Source of the DNA: an uncultured Clostridia bacterium
GTDB taxonomy: Bacteria; Bacillota; Clostridia; TANB77; UBA1234
Direction: 5' to 3'
DNA length: 64,000 bases
NCBI GenBank assembly: GCA_934169745.1
Contig: CAKPOE010000001.1
Location: 186,001-250,000 of the forward strand
Both the position numbers and the translations under genes were made by a program. Shown here piece after piece: positions 1-8,939 of the stretch (the stretch's first letter is position 1; every line of letters begins with the position of its first letter). The notes under the pieces were generated by a model. It worked only from the letters and a program-made list of their open reading frames with translations. It had not been told where the DNA came from and made no database searches.

Positions 1-216
1 GATTCATCAAAGAGGAATGTATTCAACAAGGAAATTGCTATTGAATTAGCTGAACTAAGTGCTTTTATTAATGTTTCATTATCGGCAATAATGCCGTGTT
101 TTACAGAAAAAATAAATATTTTTGAAAATTATTCTTGTCGCTCATACGAGGATATTATTAACATAGGAGGGAAAAAGATAAAGAATGAGTTAGAAAAAAT
201 AAAAACGTTGGAGTAG
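1..216 (+). CDS. C-terminal end of a class I aminoacyl-tRNA synthetase-like protein, probably MetRS-like (partial)
   Basis: Open from the first base to a TAG at 214-216; only the last 71 residues are in the window. The segment with LSAFINVSLSAIMPCFTEKI resembles the alpha-helical anticodon-binding region of MetRS, where the housekeeping metG here has ENIRKVAILIKPFMPDISEQ at the matching place. It ends 3 nt before the radical SAM gene, so the two are probably co-transcribed. If the reading is right it would be a second MetRS-type protein only 3 kb from metG. A duplicated synthetase could be a self-resistance enzyme, or one that charges the unusual tRNA at 2987-3061. The family call is weak because the catalytic domain lies outside the window. 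Confidence 0.5.
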   Translation, partial: DSSKRNVFNKEIAIELAELSAFINVSLSAIMPCFTEKINIFENYSCRSYEDIINIGGKKIKNELEKIKTLE

Positions 217-219
217 CTT

Positions 220-1260
220 ATGGAAAAAAATGAAAGATTTTTAATAAGAAAAGAAAAATGGGGGATTTTAGTACAAGATAAATTATATGATAGGATTTGG
301 GCACTAAAAGACATGGAATTGCCAGATACTATATATACGTTATCACCGTATAAATATGAGGATGAATTTATGGATAAAACCATAGCATATAAAGATTTGG
401 ATCTGGAATCACCGATATCGATTTCATGGGAAATCACTTCAAATTGTAATTCTAAATGCATTTTTTGCTGTAATGACTCTGGTAAAAGATATGGCGAGTT
501 ACCATTTGATAAAATAAAAGAAATTGCACAATTATTAAAAGAATGGGGATGCATGAGAATTGTTATTGGTGGCGGAGAACCACTTATACGAGCTGATATT
601 ATACCAATATTAAAATTGTTTGAAAATTCATCACTAAAACCCGCTATTGCAACAAATGGAATTTTATTGGACGATGAAAAATTGTTGTATCAAATATCTA
701 AGTCATGTATAACTTTACAAATTAGTTTGGATACGTTGGAAAAGAAAAAATATTATAAGTTTAGAGGTGTAGACGCATTAGAAAAAGTAATGAAGAATAT
801 TATTCTTGCGAAACGATATGTTGAAAATGTCAGGGTTGTTACAGTACTTAATAAAGAGAATGAATGTGAATTAGAAGCAATAGCAAAATTTTTGAATAAC
901 ATAGGAATTGGACAATGGTTTATATTTAAATTGTTACCTGCTGGGAGGGGAAAAGACGTAATTGAATCTCTAGGCATACTTGATGATTCTGAAATCAAAA
1001 GAAGACTTAGAATTATTAATGCTCAATACAAGAATCTATCAACATGGTATTGGGGAACAGAAAATAGTGATGGTGTTGCAATATATGTTTCACCACTAGG
1101 AAACTTGGAAATAATTGATTATATGCATAATACAAGATTTAAATTCTTTGATGACGAATGGGATATGTCAAAGATTAGAAAGGCTTGGAAAAGTATTGAC
1201 GTTGATACCAAGAGAGCAACAATTTTAAACTTTACGTCAAAAAATAAAGTCCTAAAATAG
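220..1260 (+). CDS. Radical SAM protein
   Basis: 346 residues. The CxxxCxxC cluster motif (CNSKCIFC, Cys76/80/83) for the 4Fe-4S/SAM centre is followed by GGGEP near 117-121, the SAM-binding glycine motif of the family. About 65 residues precede the radical SAM barrel and could form a small recognition domain. No SPASM cysteine cluster is visible at the C-terminus, so extra iron-sulfur clusters are unlikely. A GGAG lies 6 nt before the ATG. It sits between a MetRS-like gene and a methyltransferase in a tight operon, which suggests modification of a small molecule or peptide rather than housekeeping metabolism. The substrate is unknown. Confidence 0.8.
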   Translation: MEKNERFLIRKEKWGILVQDKLYDRIWALKDMELPDTIYTLSPYKYEDEFMDKTIAYKDLDLESPISISWEITSNCNSKCIFCCNDSGKRYGELPFDKIKEIAQLLKEWGCMRIVIGGGEPLIRADIIPILKLFENSSLKPAIATNGILLDDEKLLYQISKSCITLQISLDTLEKKKYYKFRGVDALEKVMKNIILAKRYVENVRVVTVLNKENECELEAIAKFLNNIGIGQWFIFKLLPAGRGKDVIESLGILDDSEIKRRLRIINAQYKNLSTWYWGTENSDGVAIYVSPLGNLEIIDYMHNTRFKFFDDEWDMSKIRKAWKSIDVDTKRATILNFTSKNKVLK

Positions 1261-1269
1261 GAGGTAAAG

Positions 1270-2025
1270 ATGGAATCACAAATGGCTTATAAAGGCGACT
1301 ATATGTTTTATGATGACTTGAATTCCAAAGTGCAAAGTGAAGATTTGGAATTTTATGAAAAATTATTAAAAAAAAATAAAGATATTTTAGAGGTTGCATG
1401 TGGAACTGGTAGGATAATATCAAAGATTTGTAAAGAATCAAATTATATAATGGGATTAGACAATTCGGAAGAAATGCTTAGTATTGCAAGGAAAAAGCTT
1501 AAAGATGAAAATGTTGAGTTTGTGCTAGGCGATATGACGAAATTGGAAAATATTGATAAAAAATTTGATTATATAATATGCGGATACAATTCATTACAGC
1601 ACATTTTAGATGATGAGGAAACAAGTAATTTTTTTGGAAAAGCCTGTAATTTATTGAAAAATGACGGTAGAATTATTGTTGATATTTTTAATCCTAATCC
1701 TCTTTTTCTAAATACAGAAAAAGTACATGAGAACAAATGTAGTTTTTATAGTGAATATTTGAATTGTGAGATTTTAGTAGAAGAGGAAAGAGTGTATGAT
1801 CCTGTAAGAAAAATTAATTATATAAAATACATATATATAAAGGATGATGAGATAATTACACAAGCAGATGCAAAAATGAGACAGTATTATGATGGGGAAA
1901 TCGAACAAATAGTAGAAAATACAGGCCTAAAAATTGAAAAAAAATTTGGAAGTTATGAATTTGAAGAATTTTCAAAAGATTCTCCTAAACAAATATTTAT
2001 TATAAAGAAGGATGAAAAAATATGA
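1270..2025 (+). CDS. Class I SAM-dependent methyltransferase
   Basis: 251 residues. Motif I (EVACGTGRI, about 41-49) binds SAM, followed by GLDNSEEML (motif II acidic region) and GDMTKL (motif III). The ATG follows a strong TAGGAGG that overlaps the end of the radical SAM gene, and the stop overlaps the next start (ATGA), so translation is coupled. The acceptor is unknown; small-molecule methylation is the simplest reading from the cluster context. It shows no rRNA- or tRNA-methylase accessory domain. Confidence 0.8.
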   Translation: MESQMAYKGDYMFYDDLNSKVQSEDLEFYEKLLKKNKDILEVACGTGRIISKICKESNYIMGLDNSEEMLSIARKKLKDENVEFVLGDMTKLENIDKKFDYIICGYNSLQHILDDEETSNFFGKACNLLKNDGRIIVDIFNPNPLFLNTEKVHENKCSFYSEYLNCEILVEEERVYDPVRKINYIKYIYIKDDEIITQADAKMRQYYDGEIEQIVENTGLKIEKKFGSYEFEEFSKDSPKQIFIIKKDEKI

Positions 2026-2996
2026 AAACAATAAAACCTCAATATCTGTGTGGTGGTAAGAATATTGGAATTTTTTCACTAAGCAATAGAGATGATATTA
2101 ATTTTCCTAAAAGATATAAGCGAGCTATAAAAAATTTGAAAAAGATGTGTGAACATGTTTATGAGTGGAGAAATGAAGAATCAGCAACAAAGCAGTTGAT
2201 AAATATGTTTAAAAGTGATAATATTAATGTGTTAATGTCATTAACAGGTGGTTATACGACTAATACACATTTAGATAATATAAATTATAGTGAGATAGCA
2301 AAAAATCCAAAGGTTGTTATAGGGTATAGTGATACAACAGCTTTATTGTTGGCTTTGTATACTAAAATAAGACTTGTTACTTTCTATGGACCAGCACTTA
2401 TGGGAACATTTGGAGAGTATCCTCAAATTGATTCGTATACTGCTAAGAATTTTAATGATATTATGTCATATAAAAATGGCGTGTATATATATAAAGAACC
2501 AGAAACTCAAAGTATGTCCAACTATTTTTGGGACATAGAGGACGAAAGGAGTTTGAACTATCACAAGTTTGCTGGTTGGAAATCAAATAATAATGGAATG
2601 ACAAGAGGTATTTTATTGGGAGGAAATTTAAATACTATTCTTTCTTTGTTAGGAACTGAGTACATGCCTGATTTTAAAGAAAAAATATTGTTTATCGAAG
2701 ATGCTTTTACATCTCCACAAAAATTTAATAGAGATATTGAAACATTAAAACAAAACAATATATTAAATCAGATAAATGGAATAATTGTTGGAACTTTTTT
2801 TGCTGTTGATTCCGCTCAGTCTGAGTTTGAAAAAATACTTAATGAGTATATTACTGATAAGCCAATGATTTGTAATGTGAATTTTGGACATAGCAAGCCA
2901 ATAATGACAATACCTATCGGTGTGCGCGCGGAAATAGATAGTGATAATCTAAAAATTACTTTGTTAGAAAGTCCATTTGAAAGTATAACGGGATAG
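2022..2996 (+). CDS. Peptidase S66 family, MccF/LD-carboxypeptidase-like
   Basis: 324 residues, the usual length for S66 serine peptidases. The expected catalytic triad is visible: Ser103 in GYSDTT, Glu226 in LFIED and His290 in NFGHSKP. The family includes murein LD-carboxypeptidases and MccF, which gives immunity to microcin C by cleaving an aminoacyl-nucleotide that inhibits a tRNA synthetase. With a synthetase-like gene, a radical SAM enzyme, a methyltransferase and an odd tRNA in the same operon, an MccF-like immunity or processing role is more likely than cell-wall recycling; this is inference. The last 10 nt, including the stop, lie inside the tRNA gene. Confidence 0.85.
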   Translation: MKTIKPQYLCGGKNIGIFSLSNRDDINFPKRYKRAIKNLKKMCEHVYEWRNEESATKQLINMFKSDNINVLMSLTGGYTTNTHLDNINYSEIAKNPKVVIGYSDTTALLLALYTKIRLVTFYGPALMGTFGEYPQIDSYTAKNFNDIMSYKNGVYIYKEPETQSMSNYFWDIEDERSLNYHKFAGWKSNNNGMTRGILLGGNLNTILSLLGTEYMPDFKEKILFIEDAFTSPQKFNRDIETLKQNNILNQINGIIVGTFFAVDSAQSEFEKILNEYITDKPMICNVNFGHSKPIMTIPIGVRAEIDSDNLKITLLESPFESITG

Positions 2997-3061
2997 CTTA
3001 ATTGAAAAGCCCATGGCTCATATCCATGGAGATATTGGTGCAAATCCAATTCCCGTTACCA
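2987..3061 (+). tRNA. Unusual tRNA-Met-like (CAT) lacking G18G19 and T-psi-C
   Basis: A full cloverleaf folds by hand: acceptor AACGGGA/TCCCGTT (2987-2993 with 3051-3057), D stem GCTT/AAGC, anticodon stem CATGG/CCATG with loop CTCATAT (anticodon CAT, 3019-3021), variable GAGAT, T stem ATTGG/CCAAT, then A plus encoded CCA. Two features are abnormal. The 7-nt D loop AATTGAA has no GG pair, and the T loop reads TGCAAAT, giving GTGC in place of GTTC. These remove the G18-psi55 and G19-C56 contacts of translating tRNAs. Staphylococcal tRNA-Gly species reserved for peptidoglycan synthesis carry the same two changes. It overlaps the S66 peptidase gene by 10 nt. The tRNA-Trp at 38429 has both normal features. 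Confidence 0.75.
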
Positions 3062-3084
3062 AATTTTTTTAAGGAGTGAATATT

Positions 3085-4647
3085 TTGAATAATAAGTTTT
3101 ATATTACAACACCTATTTATTACCCAAGTGGTAAATTTCATATAGGAACAGCCTACTCAACTTTGCTTGCTGATGCGATTAAAAGATACAAGGTTTTAAG
3201 AGGTTATGACGCTTATATGTTAACTGGCGTTGATGAACATGGACAAAAAGTAGAAAAAGTAGCAGAAGAGCACGGAATAAGTCCTCAAGAACACGTTAAT
3301 CAAATGGCTGAAGAATCGATAAAGTTGTGGAAAACAATGAAGATATCCAATGATGATTTTATTAGAACTACAGAACCTAGACATACAAAAGTAGTTGAAA
3401 AAGTATTCACACAATTGCAAGAAAACGGAGACATATATTTAGGCAAATACAATGGCTGGTATTGTACACCGTGCGAAACATTTTTTACAGAATTTCAATT
3501 AGTTGATGGGAAATGTCCTGATTGTGGTAGAGAAGTTGAAAAGATGAGCGAAGAATCATATTTCTTTAACATGAAAAAATATGAAAGTAGATTGATGAAG
3601 TTTTATGATGAAAATCCGGAATTTTTGTTACCTATTTCTAGAAAAAATGAAATCATAAACAATTTCTTAAAACCAGGTTTGGATGATCTTTGTGTAACAA
3701 GGACGTCTTTTGATTGGGGAATAAAGGTTCCAAACAATTCGAAACATGTTATTTATGTGTGGCTAGATGCATTACTAAATTATATAACAGCTATTGGATA
3801 TGGCTCTGATGATGAGACTCTTTTTAATAAATATTGGCCAGCAGATCTTCAAATAATTGGAAAAGATATAATTAGATTTCACGCAATATATTGGCCTATA
3901 TTTTTAATGGCACTAGATTTACCATTACCAAAACATATATATGCTCATGGCTGGTATGTAATGAAAGACGGAAAAATGTCTAAATCAAAAGGCAATGTGT
4001 ATTATCCAGATGTGTTGGCCGAAAAATATGGTGTTGACGCGACAAGATATTTATTGCTTCGAGAAATAGCTTATGATAATGATGGAGTATTTTCATTAGA
4101 AAGTTTCTTGGAAAGGTATAACTCTGATTTAAGTAATGATTTGGGAAATTTAGTTAGTAGAACAATTGGAATGATAAATAAGTATTTTGATGGAAAAATA
4201 TTATCATATAATGGAAAACCAAATGAATATGATGAGGAAGTTGAACAATTTGTAACTGGTCAAATTAGTGTTATTGAAAACAAATTTGATACTGTGCATG
4301 TAGCAGAGGCTATGAATGAGATATGGAAAATAATATCGCGTTCTAATAAGTATATTGATGAAACAGCACCATGGACTTTGTTTAAAAATTGCGATAATAC
4401 AGAGAAATTACAATCTGTTATGTATCATCTGCTAGAAAACATTAGAAAAGTTGCGATATTAATAAAGCCGTTTATGCCTGATATCTCGGAACAAATACTG
4501 GATAGTTTTAATATAAGTGATGAATTTAGAACATGGGAGAGCATCAAGAAGTATGATGTACTAAGTGACATTCAAGTGGTTGAAAAGATTGAGCCATTAT
4601 TTGCTAGGTTAGATATAAAAAAAGAATTAGAAAATCAAAATCAGTAG
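3085..4647 (+). CDS. metG: Methionyl-tRNA synthetase
   Basis: Charges methionine onto tRNA-Met. The class I signatures HIGT (19-22) and KMSKS (about 297-301) are present, with a zinc-binding insertion holding CTPCE and CPDCG. The TTG at 3085 is taken as start because AAGGAG (3071-3076) is 8 nt upstream; an in-frame GTG at 3076 overlaps the ribosome-binding site. About 520 residues, without the C-terminal tRNA-binding dimerisation domain found in the longer type. It lies 23 nt behind the tRNA-Met-like gene with no intervening terminator, so it may share transcripts with the upstream operon. No T-box or SAM riboswitch is visible before it. Confidence 0.93.
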   Translation: MNNKFYITTPIYYPSGKFHIGTAYSTLLADAIKRYKVLRGYDAYMLTGVDEHGQKVEKVAEEHGISPQEHVNQMAEESIKLWKTMKISNDDFIRTTEPRHTKVVEKVFTQLQENGDIYLGKYNGWYCTPCETFFTEFQLVDGKCPDCGREVEKMSEESYFFNMKKYESRLMKFYDENPEFLLPISRKNEIINNFLKPGLDDLCVTRTSFDWGIKVPNNSKHVIYVWLDALLNYITAIGYGSDDETLFNKYWPADLQIIGKDIIRFHAIYWPIFLMALDLPLPKHIYAHGWYVMKDGKMSKSKGNVYYPDVLAEKYGVDATRYLLLREIAYDNDGVFSLESFLERYNSDLSNDLGNLVSRTIGMINKYFDGKILSYNGKPNEYDEEVEQFVTGQISVIENKFDTVHVAEAMNEIWKIISRSNKYIDETAPWTLFKNCDNTEKLQSVMYHLLENIRKVAILIKPFMPDISEQILDSFNISDEFRTWESIKKYDVLSDIQVVEKIEPLFARLDIKKELENQNQ

Positions 4648-4781
4648 AAAAAGTTTTTCGTATTAATTTAGATTCTTGAGATTTTTCGAAAGAAAACGAA
4701 AAATTCTTTTGTGAAAATTTGATTTTTGTGCAATGAGAAGGAAAAACCAAAAGTAAAAGTTCACGCAATTGTTTACAAAAA

Positions 4782-4824
4782 ATAGGATTCGAATCAAGCA
4801 AGTGATTCAAATCCTATTTTTTTA
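4782..4824 (+). terminator. Rho-independent terminator after metG
   Basis: Long inverted repeat ATAGGATTcGAATCA / TGATTCaAATCCTAT with a 6-nt loop, followed by a run of seven or more T. The stretch 4648-4781 before it is AT-rich without a gene or recognisable element. Confidence 0.85.
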
Positions 4825-4928
4825 GAGACTTTTTACAGACTCTTTTCTATTATTCATTTTATTTTGTATTGTAAAGTTTTATTTTTTTGTATATAATGTA
4901 TTCATATGATAGCAAAGGAGAATGTTTG

Positions 4929-6038
4929 ATGAATATACTTTTAGCGACTATGGGTATGGATATTGGCGGTGCCGAAACACACATATTGGAATTAGCTAAA
5001 GAATTGAAAAGAAGAAATAATAACGTATATGTTGTTTCTAACGGCGGAAAATATATTGAAGAGCTACAACAGAGCGGAATAGAACACATATGGGCGCCAC
5101 TTAATAATAAAAAACCTCATAATATAATAAAATCATATAAGATTTTGGAAAAGACAATTAAAGATAAGAAAATAGATATAGTTCATTCTCATAGCAGAAT
5201 ATCATCATTTATATGTGGGTTATTAGAAAAAAAGATGAAGTTTCCATTTGTTACTTCTGCACATTGGACTTTTAAAGTTACACCACTTTTAAAGGCTATG
5301 ACAAATTGGGGACAGTATACCATTGCCGTGAGTGATGATATAAAAGATTATTTGATAAAAAACTATAATGTTGATTCTAATAAAATTATTGTTACAGTGA
5401 ATGGTATTGATACAGAGAAGTTTTCTAAGGATGTAGATTTTAGTGATATAGAAAAGGAATTTAATTTAAGCAAGAATAGTAGAAGGGTTGTATATATAAG
5501 CAGAATGGATGAAAGTAGAGCACTAGTTGCTAGACAATTAATAAGGATTTCTGAAGAATTAGATAAGGAAATTGAAAATTTGGAAATTGTGATTGTTGGT
5601 GGTGGCGATGTTTTTGAAGAGTTAAAGAAAGAGTGCGAAAAAATCAACTCGGAACTTGGAAAAAGACTATTAATAATGACTGGTGCTAGGACTGATATAA
5701 ACAAATTTGCTGCATCAGGAGAAATATTTATTGGGGTTAGTAGATCTGCATTTGAGGCAATGGCTTGCGAGGTACCTACAATAGTTGCTGGAAATGAAGG
5801 CTATTTAGGAATATTTGATGAGACAAAGTTAGATAAGGGTATAGAAACTAATTTTTGTTGTAGAGGATTAGAGATGCCAACTGAAGAAACTTTGAAGAGA
5901 GATGTAATAGAGTTAATGAACAATAATAACAAGGAAAATTATGGCAAATACAACAGAGAAATAATACAAAAGTATTATTCGATAAAGAGAATGGTAGATG
6001 ACTGCGAAGAGGCATATAGAGCTGTACTTAAAAAATAG
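4929..6038 (+). CDS. GT-B glycosyltransferase, family 4 type
   Basis: 369 residues from the ATG at 4929, which has AAAGGAG 8-9 nt upstream; an earlier in-frame ATG lacks this. The N-terminus MGMDIGGAETHI is the GG(A/T)E loop of GT4 enzymes, and HSHSR in the N-terminal Rossmann domain fits the fold. The C-terminal domain has SRMDESR and FEAMACEVPTIVAG, the nucleotide-sugar binding E(x7)E region with the ExMAC variant. A cytoplasmic or membrane-face transferase in surface glycan synthesis is likely. It is monocistronic between a terminator and the rpmG promoter, so acceptor and donor cannot be inferred. Confidence 0.85.
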   Translation: MNILLATMGMDIGGAETHILELAKELKRRNNNVYVVSNGGKYIEELQQSGIEHIWAPLNNKKPHNIIKSYKILEKTIKDKKIDIVHSHSRISSFICGLLEKKMKFPFVTSAHWTFKVTPLLKAMTNWGQYTIAVSDDIKDYLIKNYNVDSNKIIVTVNGIDTEKFSKDVDFSDIEKEFNLSKNSRRVVYISRMDESRALVARQLIRISEELDKEIENLEIVIVGGGDVFEELKKECEKINSELGKRLLIMTGARTDINKFAASGEIFIGVSRSAFEAMACEVPTIVAGNEGYLGIFDETKLDKGIETNFCCRGLEMPTEETLKRDVIELMNNNNKENYGKYNREIIQKYYSIKRMVDDCEEAYRAVLKK

Positions 6039-6081
6039 AATTTGCTTTTGGTGAGATTTTCAACAAAATATCTTAAAAATA

Positions 6082-6110
6082 TTGACAAAATTAGTGCGCG
6101 ATGGTAGAAT
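6082..6110 (+). promoter_or_regulatory. SigmaA promoter of the rpmG-secE-nusG operon
   Basis: TTGACA (6082-6087), 17-nt spacer, TAGAAT (6105-6110). The leader up to rpmG (about 80 nt) carries a GCCTT/AAGGC hairpin around 6163-6181; I do not recognise it as a known regulator. Confidence 0.85.
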
Positions 6111-6196
6111 GAGTAAGCAAACCGCGTAAAGGTTCTTTTTTTTTGAAGAAAAGATGCGGCTAAGCCTTAAATTTAAAGGCGTACGGAGGTGTAGAA

Positions 6197-6346
6197 ATGA
6201 GAGATAAAATTACATTAGCTTGTACTGAGTGTCAACAAAGAAATTATGATTCAAAGAAGAATAAGAAGAATGACCCAGACAGACTAGAAATGAAAAAATA
6301 TTGCAAGTTCTGCAAGAAACATACAACACATAAGGAAACAAAATAA
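6197..6346 (+). CDS. rpmG: 50S ribosomal protein L33 (zinc-binding type)
   Basis: 49 residues. Two CxxC pairs (CTEC and CKFC) bind zinc, the C+ form of L33. The ATG at 6197 follows CGGAGGTG at 6184-6191. The order rpmG-secE-nusG-rplK-rplA is standard in Firmicutes and supports the call. Confidence 0.93.
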   Translation: MRDKITLACTECQQRNYDSKKNKKNDPDRLEMKKYCKFCKKHTTHKETK

Positions 6347-6365
6347 AGAAGAGGTGTGATTGATT

Positions 6366-6575
6366 ATGCCAGAAGTTGAGAACAAAGTAAAAAAGGGATT
6401 CTTCCAAAGCATGAATGCAGAATTGAAGAAGGTTATTTGGCCTTCATTTAAACAAACAGCTAAGAGTACAGGGGCAACAATTGCTTTTGTATTGTTGATT
6501 GCTGTGATTTTGATTGTTCTAAATCTTGCTTTCCAAGGTTTGGATTCACTTTGGTGGAACACAATAATTAAATAA
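6366..6575 (+). CDS. secE: Preprotein translocase subunit SecE
   Basis: 69 residues. The amphipathic segment with ELKKVIWPS is the SecE signature before the single membrane helix (VLLIAVILIVLNLAF). SecE clamps SecY in the membrane channel. The ATG at 6366 is preferred over a TTG at 6360 because GAGGTG (6351-6356) is then 9 nt away. Confidence 0.93.
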   Translation: MPEVENKVKKGFFQSMNAELKKVIWPSFKQTAKSTGATIAFVLLIAVILIVLNLAFQGLDSLWWNTIIK

Positions 6576-6587
6576 AGGAGGAGTAAA

Positions 6588-7130
6588 ATGCCTCAAAATA
6601 ACGATATTGGGTCATCAGATGTTGCAAGATGGTATGTTGCACATACATATTCTGGTTATGAGAACAAAGTAAAGGATACGATCGAAAAGGCCGTTGAAAA
6701 TAGGAACATGCAAGACATAATTCAAGAGGTTGTTGTTCCTATGGAGGAACAAATCGAGATTAAAGATGGAAAAAGAAAAACATCTTTGAGAAAAGTATTC
6801 CCTAGCTATGTACTAATAAAGATGATTTTAACAGAAGAGTCTTGGTATGTAGTTAGAAATGTTAGAGGAGTAACAGGATTTGTTGGTGCAGGTGGAAAAC
6901 CAGTACCTCTTACAGATGATGAAATTAGAAATATGGGATTTGAAGATATTCCTGTAAACGTTGACTATGAAGTCGGAGATAGCGTGAAAGTAATTTCAGG
7001 ACCTCTTGAAAGCTTTGTAGGAGTTGTTGAGGAAATCAATCTTGAAAAATCAAAAGTAAGAGTTTTAGTATCTATGTTTGGAAGAGAAACTCCTGTAGAA
7101 CTAGAATTTTCACAAATACAGAAAACATAA
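6588..7130 (+). CDS. nusG: Transcription termination/antitermination factor NusG
   Basis: 180 residues. An N-terminal NGN domain (WYVAHTYSGYE, LIKMILTEESWYVVRNVRGVTGF) binds RNA polymerase, and the C-terminal KOW domain (GDSVKVISGPLESFVGVVEEI) contacts Rho or ribosomal S10. AAAGGAGG precedes the ATG. It lies in the standard secE-nusG-rplK order, and its partner Rho is encoded at 39268. Confidence 0.95.
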   Translation: MPQNNDIGSSDVARWYVAHTYSGYENKVKDTIEKAVENRNMQDIIQEVVVPMEEQIEIKDGKRKTSLRKVFPSYVLIKMILTEESWYVVRNVRGVTGFVGAGGKPVPLTDDEIRNMGFEDIPVNVDYEVGDSVKVISGPLESFVGVVEEINLEKSKVRVLVSMFGRETPVELEFSQIQKT

Positions 7131-7146
7131 GTAGGAGGTGTTAAAA

Positions 7147-7575
7147 GTGGCAGAGAAAAAAGAAGTAACTATGATAAAATTGCAAATTCCAGCTGGAAAA
7201 GCAACTCCAGCACCACCAGTAGGACCAGCTTTAGGTTCAAGTGGAATTAACATTATGCAATTCGTAAAAGAATTTAACGATAGAACTGCTGATCAAGCTG
7301 GTATGACAATCCCAGTTGTTATCACAGTTAATAAAGATAAATCTTTTTCATTCATAACAAAAGTTCCACCAGTTGCAGACTTACTATTAAAAGCTGCTAA
7401 AATCGAAAAAGGTTCAGCAAAACCAAATAAAGATAAAGTAGCAACAGTAACAAAAGCAATGGTAGAGGAAATTGCAAAAACAAAAATGCAAGATTTAAAT
7501 GCAGGAAGTTTAGAAGCTGCAATGAGTATGGTTAAAGGTACTGCTCGTTCAATGGGTATAGTTGTAGCTGAATAA
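7147..7575 (+). CDS. rplK: 50S ribosomal protein L11
   Basis: 142 residues. The segment [20 protein letters not shown] is the conserved L11 N-terminal domain; the C-terminal domain binds 23S rRNA in the GTPase centre. The GTG at 7147 is the start: AGGAGGTG ends at 7140, and an in-frame GTG at 7138 lies inside the ribosome-binding site. Confidence 0.95.
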   Translation: MAEKKEVTMIKLQIPAGKATPAPPVGPALGSSGINIMQFVKEFNDRTADQAGMTIPVVITVNKDKSFSFITKVPPVADLLLKAAKIEKGSAKPNKDKVATVTKAMVEEIAKTKMQDLNAGSLEAAMSMVKGTARSMGIVVAE

Positions 7576-7622
7576 TTTTAAAATGGGAGGCTTATAGCCG
7601 TTTGTACCAAAGGAGGTAAAGT

Positions 7623-8303
7623 ATGAAAAGAGGAAAAAAATATCAAGATAGTGTTAAAATGATTGATAAGACAATGTCTTACGATGCAAAAACAGCACTA
7701 GAATTGATTGAAAAAATGCCAAAAGCTAAGTTTGATGAGACAATTGAAGCTCACTTTAAACTTGGTGTTGATTCAAAGCATGCAGACCAACAAGTTAGAG
7801 GTGTAATTGTATTACCACACGGAACAGGTAAAACACAAAGAGTGTTAGTATTTGCAAAAGGTGATAAAGCAAAAGAAGCTGAAGCAGCTGGAGCAGACTT
7901 TGTTGGCGCTGAAGATTTAGTGCCAAGAATTGAAAAAGAAAACTGGTTTGATTATGATGTAATCGTAGCTACACCAGATATGATGGGTATTATCGGTAGA
8001 TTAGGTAAAGTATTAGGACCAAAAGGTTTAATGCCTAACCCAAAATCAGGAACAGTAACAATGGATGTTGCAAAAGCTGTTGCCGAAATTAAATCAGGTA
8101 AAATTGAATATCGTTTGGATAAAAACAATATTATTCACTGCCCAATTGGAAAAGCATCATTTGGAGCTGAAAAGTTAAATGATAACTTCCAAGCTTTGTA
8201 TGAAGCAATAATGAAAGCTAAACCAGCTGCTGCAAAAGGACAATACATGAAGAGTGTATCTGTTTCAAGCACAATGGGACCTGGTATCATGATAAAAGCA
8301 TAG
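7623..8303 (+). CDS. rplA: 50S ribosomal protein L1
   Basis: 226 residues, typical length. Conserved [13 protein letters not shown] and [21 protein letters not shown] motifs ([15 protein letters not shown]) mark the L1 stalk protein. AAAGGAGG precedes the ATG. In many Firmicutes L1 represses its own operon; no dedicated binding element was located here. Confidence 0.95.
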   Translation: MKRGKKYQDSVKMIDKTMSYDAKTALELIEKMPKAKFDETIEAHFKLGVDSKHADQQVRGVIVLPHGTGKTQRVLVFAKGDKAKEAEAAGADFVGAEDLVPRIEKENWFDYDVIVATPDMMGIIGRLGKVLGPKGLMPNPKSGTVTMDVAKAVAEIKSGKIEYRLDKNNIIHCPIGKASFGAEKLNDNFQALYEAIMKAKPAAAKGQYMKSVSVSSTMGPGIMIKA

Positions 8304-8425
8304 AGAAGCCAAAGACAGTAGGTTGCTAGTTAAAAGCGTAAAATTCCTACCGAGGTAAATGTTCGGATTTAAACCGTTGTATTTACCTTGGTAAGTACAA
8401 CGGTTTTCAAATTCATAGAAAAATA
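8304..8425 (+). promoter_or_regulatory. L10 leader (autoregulatory mRNA element of rplJL)
   Basis: The 135-nt gap between rplA and rplJ has the kink-turn style sequence ACCGAGGTAAATG typical of L10(L12)4-binding leaders. A strong hairpin (AAACCGTTGTA / TACAACGGTTTT, 8371-8408) with a short T run follows. L10-L12 complex binding to such leaders represses rplJL in many bacteria. Confidence 0.75.
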
Positions 8426-8438
8426 AGGAGGTGTAAAA

Positions 8439-8939
8439 ATGCCAAACGCAAAAGTTTTAGCAAAAAAACAAAGTGATGTGGAAGCATTAAAAGAAAAATT
8501 CGAAAAATCAAAGTTAATTATATTAACTGATTATAGAGGTATTAATGTACAAGACATTACAAAAATAAGAGCTGATTTAAGAAAAGCTGATTGTGAATAT
8601 CAAGTAGCAAAGAATACAACATTAAAGTTTGCTGCTAAAGAAGCTAATCTTGAAGGCTTAGCAGAATTATTTGAAGGACCTACAGCAATCACATTTAGCT
8701 ATGAAGATTATGTAGAGCCAGCTAAAGTATTATACAATTATGCAAAAGATTCTGACTTTTATAAAATTAAAGGTGGAGTAATGGATGGAAAAATTATTTC
8801 TGTTGATGAAATACTTAAACTTGCAAAACTTCCATCAAGAGAAATGTTACTTACTCAATTGGCTACTGCATTGCTTGCTAATATCAGAAATGTAGCAGTT
8901 GTATTAGATCAAGTTAGAGAGCAAAAAGAAAATGCATAA
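8439..8939 (+). CDS. rplJ: 50S ribosomal protein L10
   Basis: 166 residues. It begins MPNAKVLAKKQSDVEALKEK and has LTDYRGINVQDIT, the L10 N-terminal rRNA-binding domain; the C-terminal helix anchors the L7/L12 dimers. AAGGAGGTG precedes the ATG. It is regulated by the leader just upstream and is followed by rplL. Confidence 0.94.
   Translation: MPNAKVLAKKQSDVEALKEKFEKSKLIILTDYRGINVQDITKIRADLRKADCEYQVAKNTTLKFAAKEANLEGLAELFEGPTAITFSYEDYVEPAKVLYNYAKDSDFYKIKGGVMDGKIISVDEILKLAKLPSREMLLTQLATALLANIRNVAVVLDQVREQKENA

Noticed and set aside
2987..3061. Ordinary elongator or initiator tRNA-Met
   Set aside because: It lacks the D-loop GG, the TTC of the T loop and the three G-C pairs of initiator anticodon stems, whereas the tRNA-Trp at 38429 has the normal D and T loops.
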